Shown piece by piece: positions 9,838 through 17,933 of a stretch of 64,000 nt of DNA (the first letter of the stretch is position 1; the number at the start of each line of letters is the position of its first letter). Below the pieces are notes generated by a model. It made no database searches and was not told the origin of the DNA. It worked only from the letters and a program-made list of their open reading frames with translations. Where the stretch lies: contig NZ_SUNC01000002.1 in the NCBI RefSeq assembly GCF_007570835.1, positions 310,001 through 374,000 of the forward strand, in the 5' to 3' direction. The translations under genes and the position numbers were made by a program. The stretch is from Croceicoccus sediminis (GTDB lineage Bacteria > Pseudomonadota > Alphaproteobacteria > Sphingomonadales > Sphingomonadaceae).

Positions 9838-11580
9838 CTAATTGCGGCGTTCGCTGGCCCGGCGGTCTTTCATCCGGCGTTCGCGCGAAGGCGGTTCGAA
9901 AATCTGGATGCGCTCGCTGATCAGGCGGTTGCGGCCCGAATACTTCGCTTCGTAAAGCAGGCGGTCGGCATGGCTGTAGAGCTGGCGCATCGACGATGCT
10001 CCGCCCGGCGGGCTTTCGACAAGGCCCATCGACGCGGTGACGGGGCCGTCGATCCCCTCGACTTCGTTGGCGATGCGGATCGTGATTGCCCGGCGCAGCT
10101 GTTCTGCGCGCTGCTGGACCTGGCTGCCGCGCAGCATGACGACGAATTCCTCGCCGCCCATGCGAAACCCGATGGCGTCCTTGTCCCCGCCCAGAACGGC
10201 GGCGACTTCCTGCAGGACGCGGTCGCCGGTGGAGTGGCCGAACTTGTCGTTGATCCGCTTGAAATGGTCGAGATCGACCACGGCCAGCGCGTGGAACCCG
10301 TCGGAGCGCAATTCGATGAACCGCTGTTCGAAGGCGCGGCGATTGAAAATCCCGGTCAGCGGGTCGAGATCGATGAGATTGGTCAGCGCGTCGAGCCGGG
10401 CGTTCACGCGCTCACGCTCCTTGCGCATGATGTCGACGCGGTAGAGCACGGCGAAAACGCACATTGAGACGTGCAGCGTGATCGCGCCGAAAAAGCCTGC
10501 ATCGACCCAGCCATCGGACATTGCGATGCCGGACCCGCGCAAGGCGTTGAAGACAAAGGCCATCGAGAGCGCTGCCCAGTTTGCCAGTTGCAGCCAGGCG
10601 ATGCGCCGACCCGACCGGATGGCCGCGACCGCAGCCATGATCGCCACGGCGGTCAGCGGGATCGGGATGAAAAGGAAAGCAGGCGTGGTCAGCGGGCGCA
10701 GGAACGCGAAAGGAAGGACGAGCACGATCAGGACCAGCGCCGATGCGATGACCAGCGACTTGAGCAATTTGCGCAAGCCTTCGGGGATCGCCTCTTCCTC
10801 GCAATAACTGAGCAGGAAGCCGCTGGCGAAGATCAGCGGGACCAAGAGCGCCAGCATCGATATCTCTATCGTCGTCGCAAGGCTGAGGTCGACAATGTGA
10901 TGGATGAGGCCGGAGTGGATCGTGATGAGCGCGACGACACTGGCCGTGGACGCGATCTGCCACAGGACATACCGTTCGCGCAGGATGCTGTGGAACACGC
11001 CGTGATAGACCAGCGGCGTCAGCATCATGCCCAGCAATAGCGCGATGAGGAGCATGGAGTCCTCGCTCCACCCCAATGCATCGGTCGACTGCTGCTGCAC
11101 TTCAAGCGACGCGCGGGCGGCCATTACGGGTGCCCACGGACGTTCGATCGCCACGACAAGGCCGGTGGCGCCCTGCATGTCGGGAAGCGGCAGGGCGAAC
11201 TTGGGCCCGTTCACGAAGTGGCTCACGTCCTCCATCGAATAGCTGCGCGAACGCAGCGGGCCGCTGGCGTCCATGACGATCAGGCTGATGCGGTCGAAGC
11301 GGGAGATGTCGGTGACGAAATGGCTCGGCTCCAGCCCCTTGCGGGCGAAGTCGTCCGGGGTGAAGAAAACCCAGCTGACCGGCGGCATTCCCGAAGGGCT
11401 ACGCCCGTTGCAGGTCCAGTCCGCGCGCGCGGGCAGGCGGGGATGATCGACGGCGTGGACATAGGGCGTCGCGGCAAAACAGCTGGCCCGCACCGACGGT
11501 GCGGCCAAAGCCGATTGCGGCATCAGCAAAGTGCCCAGCAGCATCAAGGCTGCCAGAAATCTGTAAGACCATCCCACCAT
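9838..11580 (-). CDS. Membrane diguanylate cyclase (7TMR-DISM sensor plus GGDEF)
   Basis: This 580-residue protein has a signal peptide (about 1-26), a periplasmic beta-rich region of 7TMR-DISM type, seven predicted membrane helices (about 170-390), a short coiled segment and a C-terminal GGDEF domain with an intact active-site GGEEF near residue 475. It should make cyclic di-GMP from two GTP in response to a periplasmic ligand. The RxxD inhibitory site expected just before the GGEEF loop is not present (the residues there are DKDAIGFRM), so product inhibition may be absent. The protein ends in a very basic tail (RERRMKDRRASERR). It converges with the thioesterase gene, nine bases apart. Confidence 0.92.
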   Translation of the reverse strand: MVGWSYRFLAALMLLGTLLMPQSALAAPSVRASCFAATPYVHAVDHPRLPARADWTCNGRSPSGMPPVSWVFFTPDDFARKGLEPSHFVTDISRFDRISLIVMDASGPLRSRSYSMEDVSHFVNGPKFALPLPDMQGATGLVVAIERPWAPVMAARASLEVQQQSTDALGWSEDSMLLIALLLGMMLTPLVYHGVFHSILRERYVLWQIASTASVVALITIHSGLIHHIVDLSLATTIEISMLALLVPLIFASGFLLSYCEEEAIPEGLRKLLKSLVIASALVLIVLVLPFAFLRPLTTPAFLFIPIPLTAVAIMAAVAAIRSGRRIAWLQLANWAALSMAFVFNALRGSGIAMSDGWVDAGFFGAITLHVSMCVFAVLYRVDIMRKERERVNARLDALTNLIDLDPLTGIFNRRAFEQRFIELRSDGFHALAVVDLDHFKRINDKFGHSTGDRVLQEVAAVLGGDKDAIGFRMGGEEFVVMLRGSQVQQRAEQLRRAITIRIANEVEGIDGPVTASMGLVESPPGGASSMRQLYSHADRLLYEAKYSGRNRLISERIQIFEPPSRERRMKDRRASERRN

Positions 11581-11739
11581 TGTCCTGCAAGATGGCAGCG
11601 ATGTTTTGATGTCTGGTTAATGACCGCGAAACGATTTCCTACGTGAAAATACCAAGGGCCCTTGGCACGGACCGGTAGTCGTATCCCAATTCGCGCGCGT
11701 ATCTTGAGTCGGGCCGCCGAAATCGAAGGTCATCACGGG

Positions 11740-14091
11740 TCAGAGCGGCTGTCCATCCCGGTCGCGATAGATTTCGCGCCGTCCGACGTGGTTTGCCGGG
11801 CCGACGAGGCCGTCCTTTTCCATGCGTTCGATCCATTTCGACGCGGTGTTGTAACCAACGCCCATCTGCCGCTGAATCCAGCTGGCCGAGGCCTTCTGGT
11901 TTTCGAACACCATCTGGCACACCTGCATGTACTTGCGCTGCTCCGGATCGTCGGACGCGCCGTCCAGATCGTCGAAGCTAAAGCCGCCGTCCTCGGGTTC
12001 TTCCGTGACCGAATCGACGTATTCGGGCGAACCCTGGCCGCGCCAGAAGTTGGCCACTTCCTCCACTTCTTCGTCCGACACGAAGGGGCCGTGCACGCGG
12101 GTCAGCGGCTTGGAACTGGCCTTGTAGAGCATGTCGCCCTTGCCCAGCAGCTGTTCCGCGCCCTGTTCGCCCAGGATCGTGCGGCTGTCGATGCGGCTGG
12201 TGACGTGGAAGGATATGCGGGTCGGCATGTTCGCCTTGATGACGCCGGTGATGACGTCGACCGACGGGCGCTGCGTCGCCATGATGAGGTGGATGCCCGC
12301 CGCGCGCGATTTCTGGCTCAGGCGCTGGATCAGGACCTCGATCTCCTTGCCCACGGTGATCATGAGGTCGGCCAGTTCGTCGACGATCAGCACGATCTGG
12401 GGCAGGACATCGTATTCGAGCTGTTCTTCCTCGAAGATTTCCTCGCCCGTTTCGGGGTCGAACCCGGTCTGAACCCGGCGGCCGAGCGGCTTGCCCTTGG
12501 CCTTGGCGACTTTCACCTTCTCGTTGAAGCCAGCAAGGTTGCGCGATCCGATCGAGCTCATCATCCGGTAACGCCGTTCCATCTCCTCGACCGCCCATTT
12601 CAGTGCGCGGACCGACTTTTGCGGCTCTGTCACCACGGGCGAGAGGAGGTGCGGAATGTCGTCGTAGGTCTTGAGCTCCAGCACCTTGGGATCGATCAGG
12701 ATCAACCGGCACTCAGCCGGCGTCAGGCGATAGAGCAGCGAGAGCAGGATCGCGTTCAAACCGACGGACTTGCCCGAACCGGTGGTGCCAGCGACCAGCA
12801 AGTGGGGCATGGCGGCAAGGTCGGCGACGATGGGTTCGCCCGCGATATCCTTGCCCAGGATGATCGGAAGCATCCCCTTGTGATCGCCAAAGGCCGCGCT
12901 TTCGATCAGTTCGCGAAACGATACCATCTGCCGGTCGGCATTGGGCAGTTCGATGCCCATGACGGTCTTGCCCGGAATGGCGGAGACACGGGCGGAAATC
13001 GCGCTCATGTTACGGGCGATATCGTCGGCAAGACCCATGACGCGCGCGGCCTTGATACCCGGCGCAGGCTCCAGCTCGTACATCGTGACGACGGGGCCGG
13101 TGCGGACCGCGGTGATCTCGCCCTTGACGTTGAAGTCTTCGAGCACGTTTTCCAGCAGGCGCGCGTTGCGTTCCAGTGCCAGCTTGTCGAGCTTCTGCCC
13201 GCTCTGGTCCGGGACTTCGGCGAGGAGTTCGGGGCTCGGCAAGGTGTAATCTGCGTTGAAGAAATCGCCCTGCTTCGGCTTGGTCTTCGCCTTGGCGGAA
13301 GGCTTTGGCGGGGCGGTCGGGTCGCTGATTTCGGGTGCGCGGCGCGGGGTCGCGGTCTCGACCAGGTCGGGTTCGTCATCGACGATCGTCTCGCGCCTTG
13401 CGGCCTTCTTCGTCTTTTTCTCAGGCCGCGGGGCTTCGATCACGTCGTCGTCGTCCGCGCGTTCGCGGCGCAGGGCGAGGGGGAGCGTCAGCAGGCCCGC
13501 CCAGTCGATGGCGAAGACGCGGCCCGCGATATAGGCCCCGCCCAGCAGGAACACGACGGCCAGTGCCAGGATGACCCAGCCCGCATAGGCCGCCGGGGCA
13601 AAGCCGGAGAGGGCATAGATCAGCTTCGATCCGGCAAGACCCGCAATGCCGCCCATCCCGGCAGGCAGGCCCCAGACCGGCCCTTCGACCAGCAGGGCCA
13701 GCACGGTGGCCAACAGGATCATCGCCAGCGCCAGGAGAGCCAGTGGCCGCCACCAGTGCGGACGGGCCGCCACGTCCTCTTCATCGGCCAGCTGCCACAA
13801 GCGGCGGGCAAAAACCCACAGCATCGGCAGGATCAGGACGGAAACGGGGCCAAAGGCGAGGAAAAGCGCGTCGGCGGCATAGGCGCCGGGCGCGCCCATC
13901 CAGTTGGCCGTCCCGCCGCCCGCCGCGGTCGAGAACGAGGCGTCTGTCTGTGCATAGCTCGCCATCGCAAGCGCGAGGAACAGCGCGAACAACAGCAGTG
14001 CGCCCGCGCCCAGCAGTTCGCCGGTGCGGTTCACGCTGCGCTTCAGCGCCGCGCGCCAATCGGGCGCGCCTCTTGCGGCTCGTGTGGCCAT
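11740..14091 (-). CDS. ftsK: DNA translocase FtsK
   Basis: This 783-residue divisome ATPase pumps chromosome termini and helps dimer resolution. It has four membrane helices in residues 25-200, a short charged Lys/Pro-rich linker (about 205-275) and a RecA-like motor with Walker A GTTGSGKS at 435-442 and Walker B IVDELADLM. A C-terminal gamma winged-helix domain (last 65 residues, including GYNTASKWIERME) reads KOPS-like sites. The linker is short compared with E. coli FtsK but normal for alphaproteobacteria. Confidence 0.96.
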   Translation of the reverse strand: MATRAARGAPDWRAALKRSVNRTGELLGAGALLLFALFLALAMASYAQTDASFSTAAGGGTANWMGAPGAYAADALFLAFGPVSVLILPMLWVFARRLWQLADEEDVAARPHWWRPLALLALAMILLATVLALLVEGPVWGLPAGMGGIAGLAGSKLIYALSGFAPAAYAGWVILALAVVFLLGGAYIAGRVFAIDWAGLLTLPLALRRERADDDDVIEAPRPEKKTKKAARRETIVDDEPDLVETATPRRAPEISDPTAPPKPSAKAKTKPKQGDFFNADYTLPSPELLAEVPDQSGQKLDKLALERNARLLENVLEDFNVKGEITAVRTGPVVTMYELEPAPGIKAARVMGLADDIARNMSAISARVSAIPGKTVMGIELPNADRQMVSFRELIESAAFGDHKGMLPIILGKDIAGEPIVADLAAMPHLLVAGTTGSGKSVGLNAILLSLLYRLTPAECRLILIDPKVLELKTYDDIPHLLSPVVTEPQKSVRALKWAVEEMERRYRMMSSIGSRNLAGFNEKVKVAKAKGKPLGRRVQTGFDPETGEEIFEEEQLEYDVLPQIVLIVDELADLMITVGKEIEVLIQRLSQKSRAAGIHLIMATQRPSVDVITGVIKANMPTRISFHVTSRIDSRTILGEQGAEQLLGKGDMLYKASSKPLTRVHGPFVSDEEVEEVANFWRGQGSPEYVDSVTEEPEDGGFSFDDLDGASDDPEQRKYMQVCQMVFENQKASASWIQRQMGVGYNTASKWIERMEKDGLVGPANHVGRREIYRDRDGQPL

Positions 14092-14180
14092 TGCCTCAAA
14101 ATTCCCTGTTCGAACGGGTTTGAATTATGCTCCGTGCGGGCAAAGGGGGTCAATCTGCTCAGGCGAGCCTGTGGGTATCG

Positions 14181-14738
14181 TCAGCCAGCCGCCCATCCGG
14201 CCAACCCGTCGATCGCGGCCCAGCCGTGCGGTTCGACCTGCATGGCCCTGTTCGCATCCATCCCGCCGAGCATGACGACAGGCACCCGCGCGCGGCGCGC
14301 CAGCAGCCTTGCACGCACCACGCCCAGAACCGCCGATCCGGGGTGCGAACGGGTGGGAAAGACCGGGGAGATCATGACCAGATCCGCCCGCGCCCGGTGC
14401 GCCGCGCCCAGTTCGCGCAGCGAATGGACGGTCACGATGCGTAGCAGACCGTACCCCCGCGCGACTGTCGCAGGTGCGCCATAGACCGCATCCGCGCCCC
14501 AGCGGCGCGCATGGGCAGGATCGCCCGCCAGCGCCACGACATGGCCGCGCCTGTGTGCAATCCGCTGCAACCGCCTGAACCGAGCACGCCTTGCGGCAGG
14601 GTCCAGGTGATAGTGCCGAAACACGAACCCGCTTCCCACCGGCAGGCGCATCAGCGCCGCCTCCAGCACCGCGTCGTTGCGGGCGTCGCTGATCAGCCAG
14701 ATTGCGGCAGGTGAAGGTTGGGTATGGATTGGCGGCAC
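14181..14738 (-). CDS. Thiamine phosphate synthase-like protein (ThiE/TenI family)
   Basis: This 185-residue TIM-barrel protein of the ThiE/TenI family joins HMP-PP and thiazole phosphate in true ThiE enzymes. Recognisable parts are the opening AIWLISDARND, DLVMISPVFPTRSHPGS (the phosphate-loop strand) and VVMLGGMDANRAM. I chose the GTG at 14738 because VPPIHTQPSPAAIWLISD matches the usual short lead-in. An in-frame ATG at 14762 exists and would overlap the ATG of the divergent yggS within a shared CCATGG. The basic residue content is high (many Arg), and TenI-type regulators look alike, so enzymatic activity is likely but not certain. Confidence 0.82.
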   Translation of the reverse strand: MPPIHTQPSPAAIWLISDARNDAVLEAALMRLPVGSGFVFRHYHLDPAARRARFRRLQRIAHRRGHVVALAGDPAHARRWGADAVYGAPATVARGYGLLRIVTVHSLRELGAAHRARADLVMISPVFPTRSHPGSAVLGVVRARLLARRARVPVVMLGGMDANRAMQVEPHGWAAIDGLAGWAAG

Positions 14739-14760
14739 GCACTCGCTATAGCAGCGCGCC

Positions 14761-15417
14761 ATGGCCGGAACAGCACTGAACCAGATCGCAGACGATATCG
14801 CCCGCAACGCCCGGATTGCCCGCCGCAAACCCGAGGACGTGACCCTGATTGCCATTTCCAAGACGAGGGAAGCGGGCGAGATCGAGCCGCTATTGCAAGA
14901 AGGCCACCGGGTCTTCGGCGAAAACCGCGTTCAGGAAGCGCAAGGCAAGTGGCCCGAGTTGAAGGCGCGCTATCCCGATGTGAAGCTCCACCTCGTCGGC
15001 CAGCTTCAGTCGAACAAGGCCGAGGATGCCGTCGCGCTGTTCGACGCGATCCACTCGCTCGACCGGTCCAGCCTGGTGAAGGCTTTGGCCAAGGCCTTCG
15101 AGAAGGCGGGCCGCACCGTGCCGTGTTTCGTGCAAGTGAACATCGGGGATGAAGACCAGAAGGGCGGCTGCGCCATCGCCGATCTTCCCGCCCTTCTGAA
15201 CGAAGCGCGCGAGGCAGGCATCCCGGTCGAAGGGCTTATGTGCGTGCCCCCCGCCGATGTGGAGGCCGCGCCCTATTTCGCGTTGCTCGCCAAGCTGGCG
15301 GCGGAAAACGGGCTTTCGGGCCTGTCGATGGGCATGAGCGGGGATTTCGAAACCGCGATAATGCTGGGCGCGACTCACGTGCGCGTCGGCACGGCCCTGT
15401 TTGGCGCGCGCGACTGA
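14761..15417 (+). CDS. YggS/PROSC family pyridoxal-5'-phosphate homeostasis protein
   Basis: This 218-residue single-domain protein binds PLP without known catalysis and keeps free PLP low. The PLP lysine is in LIAISKTRE near residue 36. GENRVQEAQ, HLVGQLQSNK, SLDRSSL and the C-terminal LSMGMSGDFETAI phosphate-binding segment are all family hallmarks. It is divergent from the thiamine phosphate synthase gene, with only 22 bp between the preferred starts. Confidence 0.94.
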   Translation: MAGTALNQIADDIARNARIARRKPEDVTLIAISKTREAGEIEPLLQEGHRVFGENRVQEAQGKWPELKARYPDVKLHLVGQLQSNKAEDAVALFDAIHSLDRSSLVKALAKAFEKAGRTVPCFVQVNIGDEDQKGGCAIADLPALLNEAREAGIPVEGLMCVPPADVEAAPYFALLAKLAAENGLSGLSMGMSGDFETAIMLGATHVRVGTALFGARD

Positions 15418-15477
15418 TCATCGCCCCGCATGGAACTGGCCTGCGCCTCCGCTGGTTAGGGAGGTAAAGGAGTTTTC

Positions 15478-15774
15478 ATGAGCAATGTCACGATCACGCG
15501 CCAGGACGGCGAAAGCCGCGGTGCCTATCACGCCGAAGTCGACGGCCGCGAAACGCAGGCCGAACTGACCTACCGGAAGGACGACGGCGGCAAGGTTCTC
15601 GTTGCCGACCATACTTTCGTGCCCGGCGACCTTCGCGGCAAGGGCATCGCGGGCAAGCTGGTCGACGCGCTCGTCACCGACGCGCGCAAGGAAGGCTTCA
15701 AGGTCAAGCCCGTCTGCAGCTATGTCGTCGCCGCGTTCCGGCGCCATCCCGACTGGAGCGACGTCGAGGCCTGA
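15478..15774 (+). CDS. Small GNAT-fold N-acetyltransferase (YjdJ type)
   Basis: This 98-residue protein belongs to the minimal GNAT group (YjdJ/GTLF). It keeps the acetyl-CoA pyrophosphate loop (VPGDLRGKGIAGKLVDALV, residues about 45-65) and the following strand with Cys-Ser-Tyr (VKPVCSYV), then a short C-terminal helix ending HPDWSDV. The substrate is unknown. The start ATG at 15478 has GGAGGTAAAGGAG upstream, an unusually strong ribosome-binding site. It sits 60 bp after yggS and may be cotranscribed. Confidence 0.88.
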   Translation: MSNVTITRQDGESRGAYHAEVDGRETQAELTYRKDDGGKVLVADHTFVPGDLRGKGIAGKLVDALVTDARKEGFKVKPVCSYVVAAFRRHPDWSDVEA

Positions 15775-15839
15775 TCGACTTTCCTGTCTTCCCAAATAGT
15801 TGACAATCTGGGTCAATTCGCCCCGAATGCCCGCCTGGT

Positions 15840-15882
15840 GTTCAAGCACAGGCCGACGATTCGCGTCGGCCTGTGCTTGAAC
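15840..15882. terminator. Long perfect hairpin (19-bp stem, 5-nt loop), terminator or leader structure
   Basis: Bases 15840-15858 pair perfectly with 15864-15882 around the loop ATTCG. No run of T follows on either strand, so it is not a standard rho-independent terminator. It ends about 10 bases before the GGGGAGA ribosome-binding site of the next gene, so it may be a leader structure of that gene or a barrier to read-through from the acetyltransferase gene. Confidence 0.6.
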
Positions 15883-15907
15883 TGTCCGGATGTGGGGAGA
15901 CAGAAAG

Positions 15908-16705
15908 ATGGCATTTGTACGTACTTCAGGTTCGATCCTGGCACTGATCGCGGCTGCCGGGCTTGCGGCAACGCCTGCCATGGCGCGTAAAGCAAGCACG
16001 CTGACCGACATCAACGGCATGCGCGCGTCGAGCGCGGAAGGCGAACTGCAGGATCGCGGTTTCAAATATATCGACGGGCACAAGGGCGGATATGGCGCGG
16101 CCTATTCGAACTGGTGGCACAAGGGCGATCGCGACTGCGTGACGGTCGAAGTGATGGATGGCCGCGTGATGACGATCAACGACGTGGCGGCGCAGGATTG
16201 CGGCCATACCGAAAAAGGTCATTCGGGTGCGGGCACGGCGGTTGCCGCCGTCGCGGGCGCAGCATTGATCGGGGCGCTGCTTTCGCACAAGTCCCACCAC
16301 CATGACGACAACAAGCATCTCGACGATGCAGAGGCGGAGCGTCAGTACGACCGCGGCTATACCGACGGCCTGCACAACGTCGCCTATCATAATTACGACA
16401 AGTCCGACGCCTACTCGTCCGGCTACTCGGCCGGTGTTGATCAGCGCAAGCATAACACCAGCTATCACCACGGCAGCGGCGGTTACCGCGAAAAGGCGCA
16501 GTTCAACGACCTTTCCGGCGCGCGAGCGGCCGGGGCAGACAGCACGCTGACCGAGCGTGGGTTCGTCAATGTCGATGGCTTCAAGACGGGCAGCACGGCC
16601 TATACGATCTGGGCACGCCCGGCTTCGCGGCAGTGCCTGCAGATGACGGTCGCCGATGGCCGCGTTTACGATATCCGCGATATCGGCCAGCATCCCAAGT
16701 GCTGA
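15908..16705 (+). CDS. Secreted protein with a duplicated C-terminal/N-terminal domain, unknown function
   Basis: This 265-residue protein has a signal peptide (MAFVRTSG to PAMA, about 26 residues). Two related domains of about 65 residues flank a middle region. The first holds NGMRASSAEGELQDRGFKYI, GDRDCVTVEVMDGRV and INDVAAQDC. The second holds SGARAAGADSTLTERGFVNV, SRQCLQMTVADGRV and IRDIGQHPKC. Each has a cysteine before the DGRV turn and one at its end, suggesting one disulfide per domain. Between them lie a hydrophobic Ala/Gly stretch (VAAVAGAALIGALL) and a His/Tyr-rich segment (HKSHHHDD, YHNYDK, YHHGSGGY). The start at 15908 follows GGGGAGA. I do not recognise a named family. A role at the cell envelope is inferred from the signal peptide. 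Confidence 0.75.
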   Translation: MAFVRTSGSILALIAAAGLAATPAMARKASTLTDINGMRASSAEGELQDRGFKYIDGHKGGYGAAYSNWWHKGDRDCVTVEVMDGRVMTINDVAAQDCGHTEKGHSGAGTAVAAVAGAALIGALLSHKSHHHDDNKHLDDAEAERQYDRGYTDGLHNVAYHNYDKSDAYSSGYSAGVDQRKHNTSYHHGSGGYREKAQFNDLSGARAAGADSTLTERGFVNVDGFKTGSTAYTIWARPASRQCLQMTVADGRVYDIRDIGQHPKC

Positions 16706-16709
16706 TCTT

Positions 16710-16740
16710 CAGAGGGGCGAGCCTGGCGCTCGCCCCTCTG
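16710..16740 (+). terminator. Hairpin terminator after the duplicated-domain gene
   Basis: A 12-bp perfect stem pairs 16710-16721 with 16729-16740 around a 7-base loop, starting four bases after the stop codon. No clear T tract follows. A second hairpin with a T run lies 45 bp further on. Confidence 0.65.
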
Positions 16741-16757
16741 AACGAAAGCAGGCGCTT

Positions 16758-16789
16758 CAAACGAAGCGGGGCCCCAAACGAAGCGGGGC
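16758..16789. repeat. Two direct copies of a 15-bp sequence
   Basis: CAAACGAAGCGGGGC occurs at 16758-16772 and again at 16775-16789, a 17-bp period. The second copy runs into the following terminator stem. It is probably a local duplication in the intergenic region. Confidence 0.7.
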
Positions 16790-16819
16790 GAGGTGTTCGC
16801 TGCCACCTCGCCCCTTTTT
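16785..16819 (+). terminator. Rho-independent terminator
   Basis: An 11-bp stem pairs 16785-16795 with 16804-16814 around an 8-base loop and is followed directly by TTTTT. It points rightwards and would end transcripts coming from the duplicated-domain gene before they reach the oppositely oriented pilin gene. Confidence 0.85.
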
Positions 16820-16866
16820 CGTGCGCGGTGTTTGGGGACGCGCGCGAAAATGCTGTTTGGTTCAGG

Positions 16867-17196
16867 TCACTTGCACTTCCTGGCTTTGGGATTGCAATCC
16901 TTGCCCGGGTTCGTTGGGGTAGGCGTAGTGGTGTCCCCGCCGCCGGTATCCGTCCCGCCGCCCGAGTTGTTGCCGGTGCCCGGATCGACCTGTCCGCCGC
17001 CCCCGCCGTTCGAATTCGACGCCGAGGCATAGGCATTCGTCGCGTCCAGATCGCTTTCGAGCGAGCTGCCCGAAGCGCCGACGTTAGCGCCAAGAACCAG
17101 CGCGGCCGCGCCAAGTCCCGGACCCACGACGGCCAGTATCAGCGCGTATTCGGCCGCCGATCCGCCGTTTTCGTCTTTCCAGAAACGCTTGAACAT
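16867..17196 (-). CDS. Flp/Fap-type IVb pilin subunit with Gly/Thr/Pro-rich tail
   Basis: This 109-residue protein opens with MFKRFWKDENGGSAAEYALI, the short basic leader and Gly/Glu-Tyr segment of Flp type IVb prepilins (cleavage expected after the Gly pair, Glu and Tyr as in GxxxxEY). A hydrophobic helix to about residue 40 follows. The remaining residues are low-complexity Ser/Asn/Gly, then Thr/Pro, and finish with CNPKARKCK, whose two cysteines could form a loop. Ordinary Flp pilins are only about 55-65 residues, so the tail is an addition. No tad assembly genes are nearby. Confidence 0.8.
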   Translation of the reverse strand: MFKRFWKDENGGSAAEYALILAVVGPGLGAAALVLGANVGASGSSLESDLDATNAYASASNSNGGGGGQVDPGTGNNSGGGTDTGGGDTTTPTPTNPGKDCNPKARKCK

Positions 17197-17440
17197 CGTC
17201 CGTAATCCTTGATGGTCGAACGTTCCGCGATGCCGGTTGGGGGGGAAGCATCACGAAACGCCCGTACTGTTCCAGATACGCGTGCCCGCAGCGCGGAAGA
17301 AGGCCGGTCATTTCCATGACAGCACTCTTCATCGACTTAACGGACCGCGCACATGCGCAGTCCCAAGCCATAGGGAGCAAAGGTTAAGGGCTCGCAAACC
17401 AAGCTTGCGGGCCATCTCTCAACGATATCGGAGAAGCGAA

Positions 17441-17515
17441 TGGTGCTGCTGGGGAGGATTGAACTCCCGACCTCACCCTTACCAAGGGTGCGCTCTACCA
17501 CTGAGCTACAGCAGC
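17441..17515 (-). tRNA. tRNA-Thr (anticodon GGT)
   Basis: Read on the minus strand, the acceptor stem GCTGCTG pairs with CAGCAGC. The D arm holds AGCTCAGTGGTAGAGC, and the anticodon stem CACCC/GGGTG encloses loop TTGGTAA with anticodon GGT. The T arm has the GTTCAAT loop. The discriminator A is followed by an encoded CCA (17441-17443). It should read ACC and ACT threonine codons. Confidence 0.95.
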
Positions 17516-17674
17516 AAGAACCATTGCAAGGCGATTCGCGGACAAGTTGCCGCCGGTCCGATGGGACCGCATCGCAGGGGCGCGCTATTGGCGGGGGCAT
17601 GGGCCCTTGTCAAGCACGGCGTTCGCCTGCTGCGGCGACTTGCGGTTCGCGGCGACCGGTGCCATCGCAGACGA

Positions 17675-17827
17675 ATGAGCGAAAAGCAGGACGAGACCGG
17701 GGCAAAGGCTGCGGAAACCCGCGAGGAACGGCTGGCGCGCCAGCTTCGCGAGAACTTGCGGCGGCGCAAGGCGCAGGCCCGCGCGATGAAGCCTGCCGAT
17801 CGCGTGGACCCCGCGCCCAAGGGCTGA
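17675..17827 (+). CDS. Small basic conserved protein, 50 residues
   Basis: This short frame encodes a highly charged, helix-forming peptide (REERLARQLRENLRRRKAQ). Very similar short Arg/Lys-rich proteins occur widely in sphingomonads, often near cell-wall genes, and have no known function. The ATG at 17675 is preceded by a weak ribosome-binding site. Codon use (G/C at third positions) is like the neighbours, which supports coding. Confidence 0.6.
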   Translation: MSEKQDETGAKAAETREERLARQLRENLRRRKAQARAMKPADRVDPAPKG

Positions 17828-17933
17828 AAATCGCCTCGCGGCCTGCTTTTGCACACCCTGTCGCGAGACGCTTTTGCGTGAAAGGCGAATCGGTTAATTC
17901 TGTAACAATCCGATCCATGCTATACGCGGGAAC

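Noticed and set aside
11662..14484. Very long open frame (about 940 codons) opposite ftsK
   Set aside because: It lies antisense to a clear FtsK; it is the third-position effect of high GC content, with His/Arg/Gly-rich translation and no domain.
15801..15830. TTGACA at 15803 as -35 of a promoter for the duplicated-domain gene
   Set aside because: No acceptable -10 follows at 16-18 bases, so it remains a chance match.
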